A stretch of DNA of 64,000 nt from Bradyrhizobium sp. AZCC 1610 (GTDB taxonomy: Bacteria; Pseudomonadota; Alphaproteobacteria; Rhizobiales; Xanthobacteraceae): positions 653,001 through 717,000 of the forward strand of contig NZ_JAZHRR010000001.1 in NCBI RefSeq assembly GCF_036924515.1. The letters are read 5' to 3'. The notes below the pieces were generated by a model. The model did no database searches, had not been told where the DNA came from, and saw only the letters and a list, made by a program, of their open reading frames with translations. Positions 9,527 through 18,107 of the stretch are shown piece by piece. The first letter of the stretch is position 1, and every line of letters begins with the position of its first letter. Position numbers and translations under genes: made by a program.

Positions 9527-10429
9527 ATGCCCGATCTTGCCGATCTGTTTCCCGGATACGCCTCCGAATGGATCAACACCTCGTTGGGCCGCATCTTCGC
9601 CCGCGTTGGCGGCAAGGGACCGCCGCTGTTGCTGCTGCACGGCTTCTCGTCCACGCATGTGATGTGGCACCCGGTTGCGCCACAGCTTGCAGACCAGTTC
9701 ACGCTGATCATCGCCGATCTGCCGGGCTATGGCTGGTCGGATATGCCTCGCAGTGACGAGAACCATATGCCCTACACCAAGCGCGCGATGGCGAAGGTGA
9801 TGGTGGAGGCGATGGAGCAGCTCGGCCATGTGCATTTCGCGCTCGCCGGTCACGACCGCGGCGGGCGCGTGTCGTACCGGCTGGCGCTCGACCATCCCGG
9901 CCGGCTGTCGAAACTCGCGGTGCTCGATATCGCGCCGACTTATGACTACTGGGAGAAGCTGAACCGGCTCTCCGCGCTGAAGATCTACCATTGGGCGTTT
10001 CTGGCGCAGCCTTATCCGCTGCCGGAGACGCTGATCTCGGGCAATGGAGAGTTCTTCCTCAAGTGGAAGTTGGCAAGCCAAACCAAGTCAAAGACGCTGG
10101 ACGCGATCGATCCGCGCGCTCTGGAACATTACCTCGCGCCATTCCGCGATCCCGCCCGCGTGCACGCGATGTGCGAGGATTACCGCGCCGGCGCCTATGC
10201 CGACTACGAGATCGACAAGAAAGATTTCGATGCCGGCAAGAAGATCACGGTCCCGATGCTGGCGCTGTGGGGCGATACCGGCGTCGCGGGCGCGGCGACG
10301 ACGCCGCTCGATACGTGGAGGAAATGGGCGACGAAGGTGGAGGGGGCGGCGGTGGATTCCGGGCATTTTCTCACCGAGGAAAATCCGGATGTGACGGCGA
10401 AGTTGCTCAGAGAGTTTTTCCTGGCTTGA
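9527..10429 (+). CDS. Haloacetate (fluoroacetate) dehalogenase-type alpha/beta hydrolase
   Basis: The 300-residue protein matches the fluoroacetate dehalogenase family over its whole length, including the opening [10 protein letters not shown]. Every residue known to matter in R. palustris RPA1163 is present at the same number: nucleophile Asp110, carboxylate-binding Arg111 and Arg114, catalytic Asp134, the fluoride pocket His155, Trp156 and Tyr219, and base His280. Such enzymes displace halide from 2-haloacetates through an aspartyl ester. Residue 185, tryptophan as I recall RPA1163, is glutamine here, so substrate preference may differ. No halide transporter or regulator is visible nearby. 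Confidence 0.9.
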   Translation: MPDLADLFPGYASEWINTSLGRIFARVGGKGPPLLLLHGFSSTHVMWHPVAPQLADQFTLIIADLPGYGWSDMPRSDENHMPYTKRAMAKVMVEAMEQLGHVHFALAGHDRGGRVSYRLALDHPGRLSKLAVLDIAPTYDYWEKLNRLSALKIYHWAFLAQPYPLPETLISGNGEFFLKWKLASQTKSKTLDAIDPRALEHYLAPFRDPARVHAMCEDYRAGAYADYEIDKKDFDAGKKITVPMLALWGDTGVAGAATTPLDTWRKWATKVEGAAVDSGHFLTEENPDVTAKLLREFFLA

Positions 10430-10437
10430 TGACTTTC

Positions 10438-10517
10438 GTAGCCCGGATGGAGCGAAGCGCAATCCGGGACAGCGTCCACGATATTCCCCGGATTGCGCTG
10501 CGCTTCATCCGGGCTAC
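10438..10517. repeat. Palindromic intergenic element (GTAGCCCGGAT type)
   Basis: Two arms of about 32 bases form an imperfect inverted repeat: GTAGCCCGGATGGAGCGAAG with CGCAATCCGGG on the left, CCCGGATTGCGCTGCGCTTC with ATCCGGGCTAC on the right, around a short spacer. It fills the gap between two convergent genes and can form a long hairpin in either direction, so it may also serve as a transcript end. Confidence 0.8.
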
Positions 10518-10524
10518 AGGCCCA

Positions 10525-10971
10525 TCACCGCCGCACCTTGAAAAACTCCTTGAGCAGCGTGGCCGCTTCGGTCTCCCCGACCGCCGAATAGACCTCCGGC
10601 ACATGATGGCAGGTTGGCTGAGCAAAAAACCGCACGCCGGAATCCACCGCGCCGCCCTTGGGATCGGCGGCACCGTAATAGAGCCGCCGGATCCGGGCAA
10701 ACGAGATCGCGCCGGCGCACATCGTGCACGGCTCCAGCGTCACGTAGAGGTCGCAATCGACCAGCCGCTCGGTCCCGATGGCCTCGGCGGCCTGCCGGAT
10801 CGCCAGAATTTCGGCATGGGCGGTCGGATCGCGGTCGGTCAGCGTCCGGTTGCCGGCCGTGGCGATGACCTCGTAATCCCTGACGATTACGCACCCGATC
10901 GGAACTTCGCCGGCTTTTCCGGCGTTTTCAGCCGTTTTCAGCGCCAAATCCATGAAAGAAGGGACAGTCAT
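10525..10971 (-). CDS. tadA: tRNA-specific adenosine deaminase
   Basis: TadA converts adenosine 34 to inosine in tRNA-Arg(ACG), needed for wobble decoding. The 148-residue protein carries the zinc deaminase motifs: His52-Ala-Glu54 (AHAEILAI) and Pro81-Cys82-x-x-Cys85 (LEPCTMCAGA). The ATG at 10971 (MTVPSFM) gives normal family length; upstream in-frame codons give an unlikely N-terminal extension. It ends a few bases from a long palindromic repeat that separates it from the convergent dehalogenase gene. Confidence 0.93.
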   Translation of the reverse strand: MTVPSFMDLALKTAENAGKAGEVPIGCVIVRDYEVIATAGNRTLTDRDPTAHAEILAIRQAAEAIGTERLVDCDLYVTLEPCTMCAGAISFARIRRLYYGAADPKGGAVDSGVRFFAQPTCHHVPEVYSAVGETEAATLLKEFFKVRR

Positions 10972-11133
10972 GCCTCGTATCATCGGAAGAAACCTGCTAT
11001 GAGAGCCGCCTTCAGCAAACGCGGATACCGGTTTTGCGTGAGAATGCGCCTTGAGCAAAGTGCGCGCGCGTTATCGCTATGACAGCCCATCCGCTTCCTG
11101 ATTGCCAATTCATCTGTACCCGAGAGACCATTC

Positions 11134-13305
11134 ATGCCCCGCGATAGCGACAAAAACAACGATTCCCGCGGCCGGCGCGACCGTCCCGGCGACGGCAAGG
11201 GCCGCGCCGGTGGCGGCAAGGGCCGCTCAGGGGCGGCGAGGGGTCCGGAGAAGAAATTCGCCAAGCGCGGGTTTGCCGGCAAGGGGGACGGTGACAAGCG
11301 CGACGGTGAGCGGCGTCCCTATGCCGGGAAGTCCGACGGCGCGAAGTCGTTTGGCAAGAAGCCTTATTCCGGCGGCGGGAAACCTTACGCCGGAAAGCGG
11401 GATGGCGATGATCGTCCGCCGCGTCGGGACTTTGGCGACGCACCGCGCCCGCGCGGCGACAGGCCATTTGCTGGCCGTCCGTCACGCGGTGACGATGGTG
11501 AAAAGCGTTCGTTCAAGCCGCGTGAAGATCGTGGCGGTGGCGACAAGCGCCCGTACACGCCGCGCGGCGATCGTCCGAATTTCAATCGCGACGATCGGCC
11601 GCCGCGCCGTGATCGCGACGATGCCCGTCCGGCTGGACGTTTTTCCGATCGGAAATTTGGCGACAAGAAGCCCTATACCCCGCGAGAAGGTGGCGGCGAG
11701 AAGCGACCTTACACGCCACGCGGCGAAGGTTCTCGTAAAGACGGCGACCGTCCGCGTGGCGATCGGCCCTTTAGTGCCCGGCCGTCGCGCGATGGCGATC
11801 GGCCCCGCGGCGATCGGCCTGAGAGAAAATTTGGCGGCGATCGAAAATTCTCCCGAGGGGCGCCCGACCGGGGTCCGCGAAAGGATTTTGGTGACCGTGG
11901 TCGGGACCGCGGCGATTCAAAACCGTGGCAGAAGCGCGATGATCGCGGCGAGCGTGACTCCCGTCCCGTCCGTGACGGTGCGCGCAATTTCGACAAGCCG
12001 CGCTTTGACCGGCCGCGCGATGATCGCGGCGGCGAGGAGCGTCCGCGCTTTTCGCGCTCGCGCGAGGATCGCCCGAAGTTCGACCGTCCTCGCCAGCACC
12101 GGGATCGCAAGGGCGACCCGGGGGAGGGCCGCACCGACTGGCAGGAGCATCCGCGCAGTGAAGCGGGTGACGACCGGCCGCGTCGCGAGAACGAGGACGA
12201 CAGCAAGATTTTTGCAAAACGTCCGGCGTTCGGTGGCCGTGGCGCCTATCGCGAGCGCAAGCCTGAATTCGACAAGCGCGCGCCGCAGCCGCCGCGCGTC
12301 AAGAAATCCGGCGAGCGCATCGCCAAGGTGGTTTCCCGCGCTGGCCTCGCCTCGCGCCGCGATGCCGAGGAATGGATCACGCAGGGCCGCGTCACCGTCA
12401 ACGGCCGCGTGATCAATTCACCCGCGCTCGATGTCACCGCCAACGACGTTATCGCCGTCGACGGCAAGGTGCTGCCGCCGCGCGAGCGCACACGGCTGTT
12501 CATGTATCACAAGCCGCGCGGCCTGATGACCACGCATGCCGATCCCGAGGGGCGGCCGACAGTGTTCGACAATCTGCCGGAAGGATTGCCGCGGCTGATC
12601 TCGATCGGCCGGCTCGACTTCAACACCGAGGGGCTATTACTGCTGACCAATGACGGCGGACTGGCGCGCGCGCTTGAACTGCCTGATACCGGCTGGCTGC
12701 GGCGCTATCGCGTGCGCGCCCATGGCGAGGTCACGCAGGCGCAGCTCGATGAGCTGAAGAAGGGCGTCGAGGTCGACGGCGTCAAATACGGCTCGATCGA
12801 CGCGACGCTGGAGCGCGACCAGGGCGCCAATGTCTGGCTGGTATTTGCGATCCGCGAAGGCAAGAACCGCGAGGTCCGCAATGTCATGGCCCATCTCGGC
12901 CTCGAGGTGAACCGGCTGATCCGCGTCTCCTACGGGCCGTTCCAACTCGGCGAACTCGCCGAAGGCCAGGTCGAGGAGGTCAAGACCCGTGTGCTGCGCG
13001 AGCAGCTCGGCGAAAAGATCGCAACGCTCGCCGGCGCCGATTTCAACCGGCCGATGCCGGGCGAAAAATCTGACGAAAAGTCCGCCGACGAAGAGACGGA
13101 TGCGCCGCGCGGCAAGAAGCCGTTCAAGCCGGCCGGGAAAAGCGCGCTGATCGCGGACCGCAAGGGCCGCCGCGTGCTGGTGCAGCGCACCGGCAGCGAG
13201 GAGGCTCGCGCCCGCAACGAGGAAGAGGTCAACGGCTACGGCCCGCCGCGCCGCCCCAAGCGCGGCTATCACGGCAAGCGCGATTTGACGCCGCGGGACG
13301 AGTAG
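11134..13305 (+). CDS. RluB/RsuA-family pseudouridine synthase with a 390-residue disordered arm
   Basis: The catalytic half is standard: an S4 RNA-binding domain from about residue 392 (GERIAKVVSRAGLASRRDAE), then the RsuA/RluB core with LFMYHKPRGLMTTHADPEGR and the catalytic Asp495 in GRLDFNTEGLLLLTNDGG. It should modify 23S rRNA like RluB. Residues 1-390 are almost wholly Arg, Gly, Asp, Lys and Pro, with recurring units such as KRPYTPRGD and DRPRGDRPF. A second basic/acidic tail follows the core. The arm is probably an RNA-interacting unstructured region. rsmD, another rRNA modifier, starts seven bases downstream. Confidence 0.88.
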   Translation: MPRDSDKNNDSRGRRDRPGDGKGRAGGGKGRSGAARGPEKKFAKRGFAGKGDGDKRDGERRPYAGKSDGAKSFGKKPYSGGGKPYAGKRDGDDRPPRRDFGDAPRPRGDRPFAGRPSRGDDGEKRSFKPREDRGGGDKRPYTPRGDRPNFNRDDRPPRRDRDDARPAGRFSDRKFGDKKPYTPREGGGEKRPYTPRGEGSRKDGDRPRGDRPFSARPSRDGDRPRGDRPERKFGGDRKFSRGAPDRGPRKDFGDRGRDRGDSKPWQKRDDRGERDSRPVRDGARNFDKPRFDRPRDDRGGEERPRFSRSREDRPKFDRPRQHRDRKGDPGEGRTDWQEHPRSEAGDDRPRRENEDDSKIFAKRPAFGGRGAYRERKPEFDKRAPQPPRVKKSGERIAKVVSRAGLASRRDAEEWITQGRVTVNGRVINSPALDVTANDVIAVDGKVLPPRERTRLFMYHKPRGLMTTHADPEGRPTVFDNLPEGLPRLISIGRLDFNTEGLLLLTNDGGLARALELPDTGWLRRYRVRAHGEVTQAQLDELKKGVEVDGVKYGSIDATLERDQGANVWLVFAIREGKNREVRNVMAHLGLEVNRLIRVSYGPFQLGELAEGQVEEVKTRVLREQLGEKIATLAGADFNRPMPGEKSDEKSADEETDAPRGKKPFKPAGKSALIADRKGRRVLVQRTGSEEARARNEEEVNGYGPPRRPKRGYHGKRDLTPRDE

Positions 13306-13312
13306 CTGGACC

Positions 13313-13867
13313 ATGCGCGTCGTCGGCGGACGATTGAAGGGCCGTAATCTGGCTTCGCCCTCATCGCAGGAGATCCGCCCGACGGCGGACCGCCTGCGCG
13401 AGTCCGTGTTCAACATCCTGATCCACGCCTATGACGACCCGATCGAGGGCGCGCGCGTGCTCGACCTGTTCGCCGGCACCGGGGCGCTCGGCATCGAAGC
13501 GGTGTCGCGCGGCGCCGGCTTCACGCTGTTCGTCGACAACGGCGCCGAAGCGCGTGCGCTGTTGCGCAACAATGTCGAGGCGCTGGGCCTCGGCGGCGTG
13601 ACAAAGGTCTATCGCCGCGATGCCACCAATCTCGGCCCGGCGCATCCGATGGAGCCGTTCTCGCTGGCCTTTCTCGATCCGCCCTATGCCAAGGGACTTG
13701 CGGAGAAGGCGCTTGGCTCGCTGCGCGATGGCGGATGGCTGACACCGGGGGCGCTTGTGGTGGTGGAGGAAGCGAAGGTGGCAGCGTTCATGGCGCCGGA
13801 TGGATTCGAGGAGCTGGAGCGGCGGGCGTACGACGATACGGAGTTTGTGTTTTTGCGAGGAAGGTAG
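13313..13867 (+). CDS. rsmD: 16S rRNA (guanine(966)-N(2))-methyltransferase
   Basis: The 184-residue protein opens MRVVGGRLKGRNL and continues RPTADRLRESVFNIL, both diagnostic for RsmD. It carries the SAM site VLDLFAGTGALGIEA and the catalytic DPPYA. RsmD methylates G966 of 16S rRNA during 30S assembly. It follows the pseudouridine synthase gene by seven bases, so the two rRNA-modification genes are probably co-transcribed. Confidence 0.95.
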   Translation: MRVVGGRLKGRNLASPSSQEIRPTADRLRESVFNILIHAYDDPIEGARVLDLFAGTGALGIEAVSRGAGFTLFVDNGAEARALLRNNVEALGLGGVTKVYRRDATNLGPAHPMEPFSLAFLDPPYAKGLAEKALGSLRDGGWLTPGALVVVEEAKVAAFMAPDGFEELERRAYDDTEFVFLRGR

Positions 13868-13888
13868 CAACCATTAAAGCTTCACCCG

Positions 13889-13990
13889 ATCGCCGGTGAG
13901 GCTGACGCCGTGCTCACCGCCGTCAAGGCGTGGCCTGACGACAGCGTGGCGGTGGAGGGAGCAGAGCGACGGCCATCCTTGACGGCGTCT
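13889..13990. other. Structured non-coding flank downstream of the IS110 transposase
   Basis: Two inverted repeats are visible: CGGTGAG/CTCACCG around 13892-13918, and CGCCGTCAAGG (13918-13928) with CCTTGACGGCG (13977-13987). In the IS1111 subgroup the bridge RNA that directs target choice is encoded downstream of the transposase, so this is one of two candidate sites. Confidence 0.35.
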
Positions 13991-14060
13991 GCGCGCGACG
14001 TCGTCGGAGCGGCAGGTCGGGACGAAGAAACGGTGCTGCGGTCGAACCAAGAAACCGAAT

Positions 14061-15035
14061 TCATCCGGTCCGGGCGATTACGGCGGTTGGAGGCGGTTCA
14101 TCTTGCCACAGCGTGCCGCGGGCCACGACGGTGTTGACGAAGATGAGCAGCTTACTGGCGCAGGCGATGAGGCAGCGCTTGTGTTCTTTTCCGGCGGCCT
14201 TCAGCCGCTTGTAAAGAGCGATAAGCTGCGGGTTCCAGCGAAAGGATGCCGGCAGCGCGGCGGTATAGAGCGCCCGGCGCAGCCTCTTGCGCCCGCCGTC
14301 GATGTGACGAGCGCCGACTTGCTCGCCGCTGTCATCGTCATAGGGCGCGAGCCCGGCGAGGGCTGCGGCTTGCTCGCGGCTGAGCTGGCCGATCTCGGGC
14401 ATGCGCACCAGGATCGCGACTGCGGTCGGCAGCCCGGCGCCGCCGACGCTGTAGATCAGGTCGAGCCGCTGGGCGAGGTCGCGATGCTCGCGGATCGCGG
14501 CCACCAGAGCCTTGAGTTCGACCCTCGCCCGCTTGGCCAGGCGGGCGATCTCTTCCTTCCAGACCTTCTGGATACGCGGATCTCGGCAGGTCTCGAGCCG
14601 GTTCTTGTACAGTTTAATATCCTCGCCGATCTGCTCGATCAACGTCAGGTGTTCGGCAAAAGGCTGCAGCCGGGGATCGGGGGCGGGATGGATCTTCTTG
14701 ACCGCAGCAGTGCAGGCCGCGATCAGCGCGGCATCGATCTTGTCGTTCTTGGCTCGCTGCAAGTGGAACTTGGCGTAGGCACGCACCTGCGCCGGCTGAA
14801 ACACCACCACGACAAACCGCTTGCGTCGCAACTCGACGACGACCGCTTGTTCATAGCCGCCGCTCGCCTCGATCCCAATGCGCTTGACCTTGTGGCGCCG
14901 CAGCCACTCCAATAGCACCTTGTGACCTTCCGCCGTGTTCTCGACCTGCAACTGCTCGCAGTTGCCATCGATTGCCACGTCGAGCTTCCGTTTGCCGGTA
15001 TCGATCCCGGCACAGACTGTGATACGCTTAGCCAT
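14061..15035 (-). CDS. IS110-family transposase (DEDD recombinase)
   Basis: The 324-residue protein has an N-terminal RuvC-like DEDD domain with Asp12 (GIDTGKRKLDVA), Glu56 (GIEASGGYE), Asp98 and Asp101 (AKNDKIDA). A Transposase_20 domain follows, with LDLIYSVGGAGLPTAVAILV and YDDDSGEQVGARHIDGGRK, the latter containing the serine expected to attack DNA. No frameshift or early stop is seen, so the enzyme looks intact. In this family a structured RNA from the element's non-coding end pairs with both target and donor DNA. Confidence 0.93.
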   Translation of the reverse strand: MAKRITVCAGIDTGKRKLDVAIDGNCEQLQVENTAEGHKVLLEWLRRHKVKRIGIEASGGYEQAVVVELRRKRFVVVVFQPAQVRAYAKFHLQRAKNDKIDAALIAACTAAVKKIHPAPDPRLQPFAEHLTLIEQIGEDIKLYKNRLETCRDPRIQKVWKEEIARLAKRARVELKALVAAIREHRDLAQRLDLIYSVGGAGLPTAVAILVRMPEIGQLSREQAAALAGLAPYDDDSGEQVGARHIDGGRKRLRRALYTAALPASFRWNPQLIALYKRLKAAGKEHKRCLIACASKLLIFVNTVVARGTLWQDEPPPTAVIARTG

Positions 15036-15245
15036 CTTCGTCGACCCTCCCTTGTGAATGCGAACCTAAAGTTCGTTCAACCATCCGGGTCCCGATGAAG
15101 TGCCGACCGCGATCTTGCTACGACAGACAGCCCTCAAGGCTTCGGTGGGCATCGATCCGATCGATCGGCGGCCCAGCCCGGGTGGCCACCCAGGCTGGGC
15201 CATTCCTCACGGAACGACGCAAGTATAATCTGGTGCGCTAATACA
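15036..15245 (-). other. Structured leader upstream of the IS110 transposase (candidate bridge-RNA region)
   Basis: About 200 gene-free bases precede the transposase start. They hold a nearly perfect 30-base palindrome at 15171-15200 (GCCCAGCCCGGGTGG / CCACCCAGGCTGGGC), an ATCGATC-rich palindrome just before it at about 15151-15165, and a small CGAAC/GTTCG hairpin near 15060-15076. In IS110-subgroup elements the bridge RNA is encoded here. Whether this copy belongs to that subgroup or to IS1111 was not resolved. Confidence 0.35.
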
Positions 15246-15246
15246 A

Positions 15247-15329
15247 GGGTGGGCAAAGCGAAGCGTGCCCACCATTGCGTGGGGAGTGTTGATGGTGGGC
15301 ACGGCGCAAGGGCGCCTTTGCCCACCCTA
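15247..15329. repeat. Palindromic intergenic element (GGGTGGGCAAAG type), copy 1
   Basis: The left arm GGGTGGGCAAAGCGAAGCG with TGCCCACCAT pairs with the right arm ATGGTGGGCACGGCGCAAGG with CCTTTGCCCACCCTAC across a short spacer. Two further copies of the same family lie at 58511-58599 and 63518-63604. It sits between the IS110 element and the end of mutL. Confidence 0.85.
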
Positions 15330-15342
15330 CATTCCAGCGATT

Positions 15343-17154
15343 TCACCTTCTCCCGAACAGCTTCTCGATATCGCTCAGTTTCAATTCCACATAGGTCGGG
15401 CGGCCGTGGTTGCACTGGCCGGAATTCGGCGTGTCTTCCATCTCGCGCAACAGCGCGTTCATCTCTTCCGGTTTGAGGCGGCGGCCGGCGCGGACCGAGC
15501 CGTGGCAGGCCATGGTGGCGGCGACATGCATCAGGCGGCGCTCCAGTGGCAGCGCCTCGTCCCATTCGGCCATGTGCTCGGCGAGATCGCGGAGCAACCC
15601 TGCCGCGTTGGCCTTCCCGAGCAGCGACGGCGTCTCGCGTACCGCGACTGCGCCGGGGCCAAAGGATTCGATCGCCAATCCAAACGATGCCAGTTCGTCG
15701 GCGCGCGCGAGCAGTTTTTCGACAGTCGCCTCATCCAGCTCGACGATCTCGGGGATCAGCAGAATCTGCCGCTGCACGCCGTTCTTCGACAGCGACGCCT
15801 TCAGCTTCTCATAGACGATGCGCTCATGCGCGGCGTGCTGGTCCACGACGATCAGGCCGTCGTGGGTCTGCGACACGATATAGGTTTCGTGGATCTGCGT
15901 CCGCGCGGCGCCCAGCGGGCGGTCGAGCAGGTCGGCAGAGGGCTGCGCCTCGAAGCGCACGTCGGCGGCCGGCGTGCCGACATCAAAGGCGGCCTGGCCC
16001 GCTTCGGCGAGCGCAGACGCCACCGAGCCTCCGAATGAAGGCGCGGGGTTGACCGGATAGGCCGGCGAACTGCGCCAGTCCCAATTGCTCGGGCGCGGCG
16101 CAGACGACGGGCGGAACGCCGACAGCGCCGCGCCGTCGGTATTGGCGGCCGTACGTCTGCCTTCGCGGGCAAGGCCCTCTTTCAGTGCATGCACGATCAG
16201 CGCGCGGACGAGGCCGGCGTTGCGAAACCGCACCTCGGTCTTGGCGGGATGAACGTTGGCGTCCACCTCCTGCGGCTCGAGCGTCACGAACAGCGCCACC
16301 ACGGGATGGCGGTCGCGCGGCAGGTAATCCGAATAGGCCGCGCGCACCGCGCCGAGGATGAGCTTGTCGCGCACCGGGCGGCCGTTGACGAAGAGATATT
16401 GTCCGAGCGCATTGGCCCGGGTCAGCGAGGGTGCTGCGGCAAACCCATCGACCACAACGCTTTCCCGCTCCGCGCGCACCTCGATGGCGGAAGAGCGAAA
16501 TTCGCTTCCCAGGATATCGCCGAGCCGCGTCAGCCGCCCCGCTGCGCCGGGCAACGCTGCGGCCCAGGTCACGGGCGCGCGTTCTTCGCCGGCGAGCGTG
16601 AAGGCGATGTCGGGCCGCGCCATCGCAAGCCGCCGCACCACCTCGCGGATCGCTTCGGCCTCGGTGCGGTCGGTCTTGAGGAATTTCAGCCGCGCCGGCG
16701 TCGCGTAAAAAAGATCGCTGACCTCGACGCGGGTGCCTTGCGACAGTGCCGCCGGCATGATCGCCGATTTCACGCCGCCTTCGACCGACAGCGACCAGGC
16801 GTGCGGTTCGCCGGCGTGGCGCGTGGTGATGCCGAGCCGAGCGACCGCGCCGATCGAGGGCAGGGCTTCGCCGCGAAACCCGAGTGTGCGAATGCGTAAG
16901 AGATCCTCGTCATCGAGCTTGGAGGTGGCGTGGCGGTCGACGGCGAGCGCAAGGTCGCCATGGGTCATGCCACTGCCATCATCCGTGATGCCGATCCGCC
17001 GCCGGCCGCCGCCGTCGGTGAAGATGTCGACGCGGCTGGCGCCGGCATCGATGGCGTTTTCGACGAGTTCCTTGACCACGCTCGCGGGACGCTCGACCAC
17101 CTCGCCGGCGGCGATGCGGTTGACGATCTGTTCGGGAAGCTGGCGGACGGGCAT
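15343..17154 (-). CDS. mutL: DNA mismatch repair protein MutL
   Basis: The 603-residue protein begins with the GHKL ATPase domain: IVNRIAAGEVVERPASVVKE, then NAIDAGA and the GFRGEAL loop. A variable linker follows. The C-terminal domain has DQHAAHERIVYE, which fits the endonuclease motif DQHA(x)2E(x)4E, plus CNHGRPTY near the end. The protein should therefore be a nicking MutL, as expected where MutH is absent. The ATG at 17154 gives the canonical N-terminus. Confidence 0.96.
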   Translation of the reverse strand: MPVRQLPEQIVNRIAAGEVVERPASVVKELVENAIDAGASRVDIFTDGGGRRRIGITDDGSGMTHGDLALAVDRHATSKLDDEDLLRIRTLGFRGEALPSIGAVARLGITTRHAGEPHAWSLSVEGGVKSAIMPAALSQGTRVEVSDLFYATPARLKFLKTDRTEAEAIREVVRRLAMARPDIAFTLAGEERAPVTWAAALPGAAGRLTRLGDILGSEFRSSAIEVRAERESVVVDGFAAAPSLTRANALGQYLFVNGRPVRDKLILGAVRAAYSDYLPRDRHPVVALFVTLEPQEVDANVHPAKTEVRFRNAGLVRALIVHALKEGLAREGRRTAANTDGAALSAFRPSSAPRPSNWDWRSSPAYPVNPAPSFGGSVASALAEAGQAAFDVGTPAADVRFEAQPSADLLDRPLGAARTQIHETYIVSQTHDGLIVVDQHAAHERIVYEKLKASLSKNGVQRQILLIPEIVELDEATVEKLLARADELASFGLAIESFGPGAVAVRETPSLLGKANAAGLLRDLAEHMAEWDEALPLERRLMHVAATMACHGSVRAGRRLKPEEMNALLREMEDTPNSGQCNHGRPTYVELKLSDIEKLFGRR

Positions 17155-17455
17155 GAGGTCTCGGATCGATTCGAGGCTGGTGGGCGATTTTAGGCGGCTA
17201 CCGGATCAAATGCATGTATCAAAATATTTTTACGGAACTTTTCCGAAGATACCGAGGCGTCGCATATGCGGTCGGCCCGTGGCCAAGGATTCGCAAAAAG
17301 ACCTCGAAAATCCTACACGATCACCACATCGCGCGGCTTGCATGGCGCGCGCGCCGTTCGCGGATAACGACTGATCCGGCGATGAACATGTTCGGGTTGT
17401 GAACGGCGTCTGAAGAACCGAACTGTTTGTCGTCAACATAACCTTGGAGAAATGG
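17155..17455. other. Gap between divergent mutL and a small secreted-protein gene
   Basis: About 300 bases hold an AT-richer patch (17210-17245, with TCAAAATATTTTTACGG) and no convincing gene. It must contain promoters for both neighbours. A GGAAC at about 17235 was checked as part of a general-stress sigma site, but no CGTT lies at the right spacing. Confidence 0.4.
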
Positions 17456-17746
17456 ATGAAGTTAGCGAAAACCTCGGCGATCGCCGTTGCAATCTCGGCT
17501 CTGCTTGCCGGTCCGGTACTGGCGCAAGGCGCCGCATCCGACACGCAGATCCGCGGCGGTGCAAAGGGCACCCAAATGCAAGGCGGAGCGTCAGGCAGCG
17601 TCGATGAGGACATGGATGCGCGAGCGGGAGCACCCGGCCAGAAGGCCGGCGCGACCGCCAAAACCGGCGCCAAGGGTACGGTCGGCGCCGGCAGCACAGC
17701 GCCCAAGGCCCCTGGCGCCGCTGGCGGTGCAGCGACGGGCCGGTAA
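17456..17746 (+). CDS. Small secreted Gly/Ala-rich protein
   Basis: The 96-residue product has a clear signal peptide (KLAKTSAIAVAISALLAGPV, cleavage after VLAQG) and a mature part made of Gly, Ala, Thr, Lys and Gln, such as GAKGTQMQGGASG and KTGAKGTVGAGS. No domain is recognised; the mature chain is probably unfolded. The ATG at 17456 has GGAG seven bases upstream. A strong terminator follows 35 bases after the stop, so this is a single-gene transcript, possibly abundant. Confidence 0.75.
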   Translation: MKLAKTSAIAVAISALLAGPVLAQGAASDTQIRGGAKGTQMQGGASGSVDEDMDARAGAPGQKAGATAKTGAKGTVGAGSTAPKAPGAAGGAATGR

Positions 17747-17781
17747 ACCCGCCCTTCGTCGGGTTTCTCTCTGAAACCAGA

Positions 17782-17814
17782 AACTCCGGCCGCGCGGCGG
17801 CCGGAGTTTTTTTA
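17782..17814 (+). terminator. Rho-independent terminator after the small secreted-protein gene
   Basis: A perfect hairpin ACTCCGGCCGC / GCGGCCGGAGT with a very small loop is followed by seven T residues. It is the clearest intrinsic terminator in the window. Confidence 0.92.
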
Positions 17815-17909
17815 TGTTTTGGCCGATCACGCGCGAACCGAAAGTCCGGCCGGGCGGCTCTATCGGGGGAGAACGCTGATGTTCTCTCGCTGAATCGAAA
17901 GGAGCTGGT

Positions 17910-18107
17910 ATGTTTTATCGCAAGAATTTGCCGGGATGGGAGCGGGCCATGCGGTCGGTCGCGGGTGTTGGCATGATCGGGTATGGGCTGCTTGGCATGC
18001 CCGCCGGCTATCTGATCGCGGGTACTGGCGTGGTCGCAATCGCAACCGGATTTTTCGGCTTTTGTCCGATGTGCGCCATGGTCGGCCGCAGGCTGCCGTC
18101 GCCATGA
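17910..18107 (+). CDS. DUF2892 (YgaP-like) small membrane protein
   Basis: The 65-residue protein has two hydrophobic helices (about 18-33 and 35-50) and a short C-terminal FCPMCAM motif, matching the DUF2892 membrane domain found alone or on YgaP-type rhodanese proteins. AAAGGAG lies at good distance before the ATG. The stop overlaps the ATG of the ECF sigma gene (ATGA), so the two are translationally coupled. Confidence 0.82.
   Translation: MFYRKNLPGWERAMRSVAGVGMIGYGLLGMPAGYLIAGTGVVAIATGFFGFCPMCAMVGRRLPSP

Larger units (their letters stand above)
13868..15245 (-). mobile_element. IS110-family insertion sequence (ends not defined)
   Basis: A single DEDD transposase gene (14061-15035) sits between rsmD and mutL with about 190 non-coding bases on its 3' side and about 200 on its 5' side. 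Both flanks contain stable hairpins. IS110-type elements have no clear terminal inverted repeats and make little or no target duplication, so the outer boundaries given are only those of the gene-free stretch. The right side runs into a palindromic repeat at 15247. Confidence 0.6.

Noticed and set aside
13882..14064. 60-codon frame downstream of the IS110 transposase
   Set aside because: Ser/Ala/Thr-rich with no family; the stretch is better explained as a structured non-coding end of the element.
17233..17260. GGAAC near 17235 as part of a stress sigma promoter
   Set aside because: No CGTT at 16-17 bases; the next CGT is two to three bases off.
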